The translations under genes and the position numbers were made by a program. From contig OY783197.1 of NCBI GenBank assembly GCA_963678675.1, forward strand, positions 26,843,470-26,907,469: a stretch of 64,000 nt of DNA. Reading direction: 5' to 3'. Below the pieces are notes generated by a model. That model ran no database searches and was not told the DNA's origin. It saw only the letters and a program-made list of their open reading frames with translations. Shown piece after piece: positions 56,568 through 64,000 of this stretch. This DNA comes from Xiphydria camelus. Its lineage: Eukaryota; Arthropoda; Insecta; Hymenoptera; Xiphydriidae. Positions within the stretch are counted from its first letter, which is position 1, and the number at the start of each line of letters is the position of its first letter.

Positions 56568-57976
56568 AACTTTCGGAACGAATATTTATTGCGCGTCAAA
56601 TGAACGCAGCTCCAAAGTTATATAACGATTCGCAGCGAAAATACATTTTTTTGCCAACGACTTTTTTTTTTTAGTATAGACTGTACGATCGAGGGAACCA
56701 TTCCCGTCGAATCGAATCGAGCCGCGGCCCGCCTGTGGGACTTGGTCCGGCCAGGCAATAAGGTCGTTCCACTTCGATTCACGCCGATTGCTTCTCCATT
56801 CACCCCGATATTAACTGCAGAATTCATTTCTGTTTCTCTGTCCCCTCCGGGGTGAGTGAGGGGAGGGAAGGGATTCCCGCTATGGTATCGTTCACCATTC
56901 AAACTCATCTCCGTCCCGCGAAGAAAGCAGCCGGGGCGACAAATTTATTAAGGAACTTTTCAATTAAAACAGGGCAGGGCTACTGTCTTCGCACAATGGC
57001 ATCCACTGCCGCGACACCGTAATTTCGTTGATATATGTGTGAACTTTTGACCTGAATATCCATAGGACTTTTTTGTGGAAGGAAATGTAACACTTGACAC
57101 TCTAGATAATTTGACGAAATTTAACCTTCAATCCACACAATTTGGTTGGAACGACTAATTTTTTTCTCTCAGAGGGAGAAAAATTTAGTAACAATCTCCT
57201 GGTTAAAAGTTTATAGATAACGAGATAAGGAAGCGGAAGTAATCGCGATTAAAGCGGACATCTCTTCAAAGACAGAGAGAGGGAAGATGGGGAGAGATAG
57301 AGAGTAACCTCGTTGTACTTTATATACATGTAAATCCCTCTAAATTAGTGATGCCACATCGTGGAGTACCATGTTTATTCATGAAGCCATCGCGTTAAAA
57401 GTTCGTACAGCTGTAATTCGGTAGATTGTATAGCGAGGGCGGTGACTCATCAAATGTTCCGGTTTGCGGAGTGGTGCTTCCAAGCGGAAGGAGGGTGAGG
57501 ACACGGCCGAGATTTACATATCGCTTGTTATTAAGATATTTTTTTCGCTGCACAATGGGGAAACGTGCGATCCATTTTTTTCATCATATCCTTCCAGCTT
57601 ATCAAAAATGTATTAACCGCCAGTCATTAATTGGCTCAAAAGTACCTTCATCGTGCACCGAAGTTTCCTTGAGACTCGAGGGAACTTTACTTTCGGGAAG
57701 TTCCCGATGGGAAAGTTTCCTCGTCGCGATGCTCTCCGCCCCTGTCGCGAGCAAACTGGGGTTCCGATAATTATACTCCTACATAACGCGATCGCCTTCT
57801 CGTAAGGGCGACTAAATTTTCTAGTCAACCTATCTTTTTCGATTATATCCAACGCCGGATCCGTAACGAGAATCAATTAGAGCGGACCGGCCCCTGAGAG
57901 TCACGCAACCGTTTATACATCGGCGCATGCAACACACCAAACTGTACGTAGGATCGTTATCGATGCGGATAAAACA
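56568..57976. other. Gene-free stretch
   Basis: Around 57,100-57,180 a CACAATTTGGTTGGAACGAC / CTAATTTTTTTCTCTCAGAG block resembles a worn family A right end. TAATCGCGATTAAAGCGGAC near 57,240 resembles family I. No gene. Confidence 0.35.
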
Positions 57977-58480
57977 CACAGAGAAAACAATTTCTTTATA
58001 GTATAAGTGTTTGTTCGAATATGACGAAATAAACATTTTGTTGGACCAATACTCCAGAAACTATTTTTTTTTTTTGAAAAAAAGTATACTTTTATATCTC
58101 GATACGAGTAGATTAACTGTTGGACAAATGGACATTTCTTATACGTCCTTTTAAAAGGACGATGGTACTATTATATTTGGGTTAACTATTGCGATATCTA
58201 TTTGGTACAATTTGATTCTTCGAGGCAACCATTCGATTGAAATGAACATTTTAATAAATGTTTGTTCGAATGTGGCGAAATAAACATTTTGTTGGACTAA
58301 GTAACTGTTCGTTAACCATTGCGATATCCATTTGGTACAATTTGATCCTTCGAGGCAACCATTTGATTGAAATAAGCATTTGAATAATAACTATATTTTT
58401 GTGTCTTAACGAAATATTTATTTCGCCGTATTTGATATTACATTTATTAAGTATTATATTAATAAACTGTTTTCTCGGTG
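57977..58480 (+). mobile_element. Element D3, uninterrupted by other families
   Basis: It starts CACAGAGAAAACAATTTC and ends TAATAAACTGTTTTCTCGGT plus G, then TA. It holds a local duplication with a 122-base offset: the block GTTAACTATTGCGATATCTA ... GAGGCAACCATTCGATTG at 58,191 recurs from 58,313. A perfect 18-base palindrome, CGTCCTTTTAAAAGGACG, lies at 58,144-58,161. It shows that D exists without C or E inside. Confidence 0.8.
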
Positions 58481-59500
58481 TAAAGAGGCGACGATAAACG
58501 TTCGCTCTTGACCCTAGACGATCGAATCGATGACCGGCGCCGCGACGCGCGGTTCCATCCGATTCTCGACCTAATCTAATCCACCCCGGGCACGACGAAG
58601 CCGTTCATCGTATCCCCGGTGCGCGGATAAGTGACGGCCAGCACCGCGGTGGCGACGGAAATTCGTCGACGCTCCGCGTCGAGCCGTCGCGCGATACGAC
58701 TCCCTTCCCGAGCTCTTGCAACGACTCAGGGCTTTTTAGTCCTTTGCGCCGTGCGCGCACTGGTGACAATCAGGACGGAGTCTCCGCTTCTTCCTGGCAC
58801 GGGAAAGAGGGAGGGAGGGCAGCGACGCGAGGGCATTTGGAAGGAGAGAGCGTACCTACATATTTTTCGCGAGAGGGAGAGTATCCTGCGGGACTTTCGC
58901 TATTGTGTACAGCGCGGGGGAAAAAATTATTGGACCTTTTTTTGTAGTTCCGGAGCGGGCAATTTTCTCGGCGGACGAGCTTCGTCTGTCTTTCTCTCTC
59001 TCTCTCTTTTCTTTTTTGTCTTTTTATCTCGCTCTCCGGCTGGCCGGCTAATTAGAGAAATTTATGAGCCTCGTTAAATCTCGTCAAAATTCTTCCGCGT
59101 AGACAAATTTTTGATTGTAACGCTCTTGAACTGTCGCCGAGCTTCTTTGCGTGGAATGCACCGTATCGGCTCGATCGGTCGAGAAATTCGGTTAAAATTA
59201 ACGGGTTGGAAAATGAAAAGAAAATTCATCTGATTGAAAAGTTAAAATATTTTTACATTGATTAATTAATCTCCAGAGTATCGTATTTTTATTATCGTAC
59301 TTGCAATGTTCATTTATTTTAAAGAATTTCGGATTGAAAATAAGTATGACACCTCGATCTGCACTTCGATTTATGATCGAAGGAATAATTGGCGAACAAT
59401 ACTGAGAGAAATTTATAGGTCGCACAGCAATAAGTATAGCTATGATGGCTATACTTTATGGCTAAAAGAGGTTAATTACACAGAATAGGTACGTAATACA
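58481..59500. other. Unique stretch, CpG-rich at 58.5-59.05 kb
   Basis: A 148-codon frame at 58,631-59,077 crosses a CT-rich tract and has no recognised motif. No gene called. Confidence 0.35.
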
Positions 59501-59725
59501 TATACCGGATGTCTGATGGAAAACTCCCCTTTTCGAATTTTCCTGACATTTGACTTCGGTAGTGGTTGGGTCGATGCTCTAGTCATTTATAGTTAGAGTG
59601 CACTCTCCTACACTCTCCCGAAGCCAACTCTAACTATAAATTACTAGAGCACTGACCCAACCACGACCGAAGTTAAATGTCAGGGAAATTCAAAAAGGGG
59701 AGTTTGCCATCAGACATCCGGTATA
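59501..59725. repeat. Palindromic element with TATACCGGATGTCTGATG ends, 225 bp
   Basis: TATACCGGATGTCTGATGGA faces CATCAGACATCCGGTATA. The arms continue through AACTCCCCTTTT, TGACATTT and GGTTGGGTC, to TCATTTATAGTTAGAGT against AACTCTAACTATAAATT, leaving a loop of about 20 bases. Nearly the whole element is paired. Confidence 0.9.
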
Positions 59726-59798
59726 GGGGTGAGTTGCCTATATTGAACCTGTACCTAAATTGAACCTCTTGACTATTTTAAGTAAATGAGCATTTCTA

Positions 59799-60790
59799 CT
59801 GATTCCAGAGATTTCGATTTTTGTCAAAATCTTAAGCGCTGATTCCAAAAATCATGCACTTATTAACATATAACCCTGTATAATTGACTATATCTCAAAG
59901 GAAATATAAAATATTAACGATTTTATGTACGAGAACATTTTCTTTTCATGGAAAATCATCGATATCTCGGCGATCCTTTAAGATTTCCTCAATAAGAGTG
60001 CATGATTTTTGGAATCAGCGCTTAAGATTTTGAGAAAAATCGAAATCTCTGGAATCGAACTCTCGACCATCCTATCTTGTGTATTTTTTCGCGCTGATTA
60101 CGAAAATCATCAATATATTGAGGAAATCTCAAAGGAACACCGAGATATCCATGACTCTTTTATGAAAAAATAATTTTTCTGAACATAAAATCGCTGATAT
60201 CTCACATTTCCTTTGAGATATGGACCTGATAACCATGATTTTCGGAATCAGCGTGAAAAAATACATTGGATAGGGTAGTCGAGAGATCGATTTCAAAGAT
60301 TTCAATTTTCGCGAAAAATTGAAAAAATGTTGAGTATATGCCTTAAGATTTTGACAAAAATCGAAATCTCTGGAATCAAACTCTCGGCCATCCTATCTTA
60401 TGTATTTTTTCGCGCTGATTACGAAAATTATAGTTATAATGAGGATATCTCAAAGGAAGACCGAAATATCGATGATTTCCGTGAAAAAAGTAATTTTCTG
60501 GTACATGAAATCACCGATATCTTATATTTCCTTTGAGATATCGTCAATATATCTGCCATTTTCAGAATGAACGTGAAAAAATACATCGGATAGGGTGGTC
60601 GAGAGATCAATTTTAGAGATTTAAATTTTCGCGAAAAATTGAACTCTCGACCATCCTATCTTATATATTTTTTCGTGCTGATAACGAAAACTATAGATAT
60701 GTCGAGGATATCTCAAAGGAAGACCGAAATATCAATGATTTTCCGTGAAAAAAAAAAGAATTTTCTGGTACATTAAATCACCGATATCTA
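59799..60790. repeat. Array of alternating inverted units, about 1 kb
   Basis: Three palindromic blocks and a final half block lie in series: about 59,799-60,057, 60,056-60,290, 60,379-60,610 and 60,642-60,790. Recurring landmarks are CTGATTCC(A/G)AAAATCAT, ATCTCAAAGGAA, CTCTCGACCATCCTATCTT and TATTTTTTCGCGCTGATTAC, each also present inverted. CCATCCTATCTT starts recur at 60,067, 60,388 and 60,651. Unrelated in sequence to the E2 array but alike in design. Confidence 0.85.
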
Positions 60791-61590
60791 TACGCATAGT
60801 TGCAATAACTATGTATATAGCTGAAATAGAAATACGTATCGCGAAGATTAATTAGAACTTATTCTTGTAACAATAAACTACTAGCGTTGCCATACGGCCT
60901 ATAAAACTTCTCTCAGTGGAGAGAGGTAGTTAACCGGAAGAGAGGGAGGAGGATGTTGATGATAGAGGAGGAGACGATAAACGGTAATCGAAGCAAACAA
61001 TAAATACAGATAAGCGGCTATCATGTTCGACCGAACGCGATATAATAGAGAGATCTACGGTATAGTATTCCGATTTGCCATTGGCCACCTTCGCAGGTGG
61101 ACTACATAACAATGCTTCGCTGTGTGTCGATAGTTCGCATTTAGTCGAGGTGCGGGCTTCGCGGAGTAAAGGATAGTTCGCGACACGTGCGGCGTTTGTA
61201 TACATTTAGTTTCGCCACAATGGAATGGAATATCGATAACGGTGATGAATATCTCGGCTGGCGCGTGTGTTATCGGCGTTCGTACATCGCGAGCTAGGGA
61301 ACGATTCCATTTGGGAATACCCCGGTGACATAGTGCGAGCACCTGCTCCGATGTAAATTGATAGGTGAGGGGCGATGCGTTATTCGAGTGGATTTTTATT
61401 CTTCAAAATTCGCCTCGAGAGTTGCTCATTCTTTTTTAGAGTTACATTGGCCAATCCTTTCCCTCGTGATTTTTTATCCGTATCAACATTTGAAAATTAC
61501 AGAAATACAGGTTTTTATAATTTCACGAAGAATAAAGCAGCCGATTAATGTCTGTCTGCCTATTTAAGGAGGGGGGAAAAGTAAAATATG
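60791..61590. other. Unique spacer
   Basis: CATAGTT / AACTATG at about 60,801-60,819 is a tiny hairpin. No gene. Confidence 0.4.
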
Positions 61591-61879
61591 CACGGAAGAA
61601 AATAATTTTGCAGTTTCAACAAAACTAGGTCTCGCTGAGAATGTTGTGCCATCATGACAAAAATATTATTTGTGGCAGCAAGATATGTGTCCAATAATAG
61701 TAAAAATATTTGCTGGGATGGCAAATATTTTTCCCGAAAAAAATTTCGCTGTGATTATAGTTTGATTTGCTATTATTCATCATTTTTTTTGCTGCCACTG
61801 ATAATATTTCTGTCACGGTAGCAAAAAGTTCTCAGCAAAAACGAGTTTTGCTAAGACTGCAAAATCACTTTTTCCCGTG
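61591..61879. mobile_element. Element P, CACGG ends, 289 bp
   Basis: CACGGAAGAAAATAATTTTG on the left faces AAAATCACTTTTTCCCGTG on the right. Arms of about 95 bases pair through TGCAGTTTCAACAAAACT, CGCTGAGAATGTTGTGCC and TATTATTTGTGGCAGCA. TG lies on the left and TA on the right. Non-coding. Confidence 0.85.
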
Positions 61880-63367
61880 TACCCCTACTGTAAAAAAAAG
61901 AATTGTAATATTTACGATTTGTAAAAGAAAAACAATGCTAGTCAAGCGCAGTCGATAAAGCGGAAATTGGAAAAATGCGAATCTTCCGATAAATTGACGG
62001 GTAAGCGACACGAAGTTATTTCCAATTAGAGCGAGCGACGAGAGAGCGAGAACGAAGGGAAATAACAATCTATCATTTTGCCGCATTTATTTCTATTTAG
62101 CATTCATCCCGGCGGGCGCAAAAATAAAGCCCACTCGTATCCCGATAAATCACCGTCCGCGCGATCGTCGGAGCCGTATATGTGTAGAATCTGACGCTGA
62201 CGCGAACCATTAATTAAACAAGTTAAATTGTTCGTCCGCCTCGAGTTAGCGGCTCGGACCGGCTTTGCCGTCGATCTCGCGTAAGAAATCTGCCGGCTCC
62301 TGCCGCAGCTTCGTGGGTAAATTTGTGTAATGAAACGCATACGTACGTAAGTTGATGATATATGTAGTTGTACATATTCTCACTTCTTTCTCTCACATTA
62401 AGCTAAGAAAAGGACGATAAGAAATTTTGGTGACTAGTTTATAATTGAATTCCAGTTCAATAAAGATTTCAGATAAAATTTAACTTTAAACTTATAAATG
62501 TAATAATAAGTAAACACATGTTGTATTTAAATTTAATTTTTATTCTTTATTTAATTAAATATTAACTATAAATTACTCAATTATACCAATATAATAACTC
62601 GAAATCGCGCGCGTACCTTCTCTAAATTCATCCCACAATAATGCAGAAAAAAATTGAAGTAAAATATATTCTTAAAAATGCATCGACTCATCCCCTGCTC
62701 TTATCGTGTCTTCGCTTCGGAGGAGCCGACTTCATGCGCGAGAGATCGATCCATCAAAAACTCGACGTCGCACTCGAGTGACAATTTTATCGTTGAGTTT
62801 CATCTATACTAATTTTCTACCCATCCGTTTTGCTGTCGATTCGACGGACGCGAAGCGACTTTGAGAACGCGACCGATGCAATCAGAAAGTGAGATGACGG
62901 CTTTCGCCCGCCCTTTTGCACACGCGTTAAACCCACGTGTATCCGTCAGTCTTCGTTATGTCAATACGGCGAGAGTCACACGGAGGGAGGCATCGAGGGC
63001 GGATTAAATTTACTCGACGATCGATTGTGTTCGCGATTGTTCAACGGGAAAATCGATCGGGGGATCTCACCCTCGTTTTCTCTCTACGCGGCCCCTTGTA
63101 AATGATTCGAAGGACGGGATTAGCGTGAGTAATTTGGTGGAATTAAGAAATGAGACGACTCTCTCGCTCACCCTTGCTGATGGTGTAGTTAGTGACATTT
63201 TTTATCCGAGGAAAACCTGCGCTGAGTTACTAAACAATTATGTCGTGAAGAAACAAATTTCATAGGAAATATCGTCCAATAAAGTCAGAATAAAAATTCA
63301 CAGTAAACGTCACAATTTTTATGAATTTCGTAGTAAATTTTTAAAAATTTAATGCATTTTTCTATTA
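61880..63367. other. Gene-free stretch
   Basis: No gene or repeat recognised. 62.45-62.6 kb is very AT-rich and 62.7-63.1 kb is CpG-rich. Confidence 0.4.
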
Positions 63368-63550
63368 CACCGAGAAAATTAACGTGGTCAACTTAATCAA
63401 AATCCTGGAGGCCGCAACCAAACCGTTTGGTGAAATATGGATTCTCCATCTGTTAAAATCACATATGGATTATATAGAAAATATATATAATAGAATTTTT
63501 CCACCTGGATAGCCCCAGTCGTTATTTTAACCAAGTTATTCTTCTCTGTA
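63368..63550 (-). mobile_element. Element A4, with H fragment inside
   Basis: After TA it begins CACCGAGAAAATTAACGTGG, then carries AATCAAAATCCTGGAGG, AACCAAACCGTTTGG and AATATGGATTCTCCATCTG. These are the A2/A3 right-half blocks in reverse order and orientation. After the H-like part it ends near TTATTTTAACCAAGTTATTC and TTCTCTG, TA. Confidence 0.75.
63455..63518. mobile_element. Family H fragment (H2) within A4
   Basis: AATCACATATGGATTATATA, GAAAATATATATAATAGAAT and TTTTCCACCTGG match the right end of H1 at 44,340-44,387 with small changes. Only one arm is present. Confidence 0.65.
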
Positions 63551-64000
63551 TACATTTCTAACAATGTACGTCGTACAATTAAATACCATCCGTTCGTTCT
63601 CACCAAATAATTTATCAAAACACGATCCGATAAACAATGAATACGTATAACACACATAGATCGACCTTATTTCCTATGTATATATACGTTGCAAGTATGC
63701 GTACGAAATAAGGAAGTACGTATACCCACGTGCGAACGAAGTAGTCGAAAGCGAATAACATCGTGAATTTGATCGCGTCCGGCTTAAAAAATCTGTATTA
63801 ATCGTCGCCCTTACAGTGCGAGTCCATAATTTATTCTACCGGGAAAAAGATGATTAATGCATCACGCGACAGCCGATACAGCATATACCTACGTCCATTA
63901 GAAATCAAGTTTCGAGTCTCCTTTTATTTCACTTCGTCGTCCGACAGCTTATTCGGCGTCCAGTAGTCGCGTCGGCGCGCGACAGCGGCGCGCGCCCGCC
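63551..64000. other. Unique end of window
   Basis: The sequence becomes CpG-rich in the last 50 bases (GCGCGCGACAGCGGCGCGC). The window stops there, so nothing can be assigned. Confidence 0.4.

Noticed and set aside
1..64000. CRISPR array, bacterial operon or phage features
   Set aside because: Composition, repeat types and lack of dense ORFs are eukaryotic. Regular repeats found are palindromic tandem units without unique spacers.

Overview
The window looks like non-coding DNA from a nuclear insect genome, most likely a hymenopteran and plausibly an ant. That is an inference from style, not from a gene match: AT-rich DNA alternates with blocks unusually rich in CpG, long (AG)n and (CT)n tracts occur, there is no dense ORF packing, and short inverted-repeat transposons are very numerous. 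I found no intact cellular protein gene, no convincing tRNA or rRNA gene, no operon and no CRISPR array. The only recognisable protein sequence is the 3' end of a non-LTR retrotransposon (LINE) reverse-transcriptase ORF at about 32.6-33.4 kb.

The main content is a dense, layered set of miniature inverted-repeat elements (MITE-like). The largest group shares termini close to CAC(T/C)GAGAAAA or CACNG(T/G)AAAAA but has unrelated interiors (here named A, B, C, D, E, F, K, M, P and Q). Where flanks are readable the target duplication is two bases, TA or TG. Several copies are nested: F splits the LINE ORF, M splits an older palindrome, C1 and E1 each lie inside a D element, a piggyBac-like TTAA element lies in A1, and a piece of H lies in A4. 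Some elements have grown into arrays. E2 (41,978-42,867) holds five palindromic units of about 165 bp between one pair of element ends. A second kilobase-scale array of alternating inverted units lies at 59.8-60.8 kb.

Layout: 0-5 kb mostly unique with one inverted repeat; 5-9 kb several inverted repeats and a CpG-rich block (6.6-7.25 kb); 9.4-14.5 kb microsatellites, nested A1/piggyBac-like elements and two LINE/SINE-like 3' ends; 15.3-16.0 kb a decayed tandem repeat; 16.3-21.9 kb families B, C, D and E plus a 660-bp fold-back; 22.2-23.4 kb a CpG-rich block with a possible minus-strand first exon; 23.7-36.9 kb elements K, C2, A2, LINE/F, Q, A3 and I2; 37.8-39.4 kb fold-backs including the M-in-N nest; 42-47.4 kb E2, H and E3; 50.5-61.9 kb B4, J, G2, a CAGGGTGTTA element, D3 and the palindrome array; the end holds A4 with an H fragment.

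A separate small family of hairpins with a GTTGGCCCCT / AGGGGCCAAC stem occurs about six times between 8.7 and 50.5 kb. CpG-rich blocks may be promoter regions of an unseen neighbouring or host gene, with the window lying in its introns or intergenic DNA, but that cannot be decided here.
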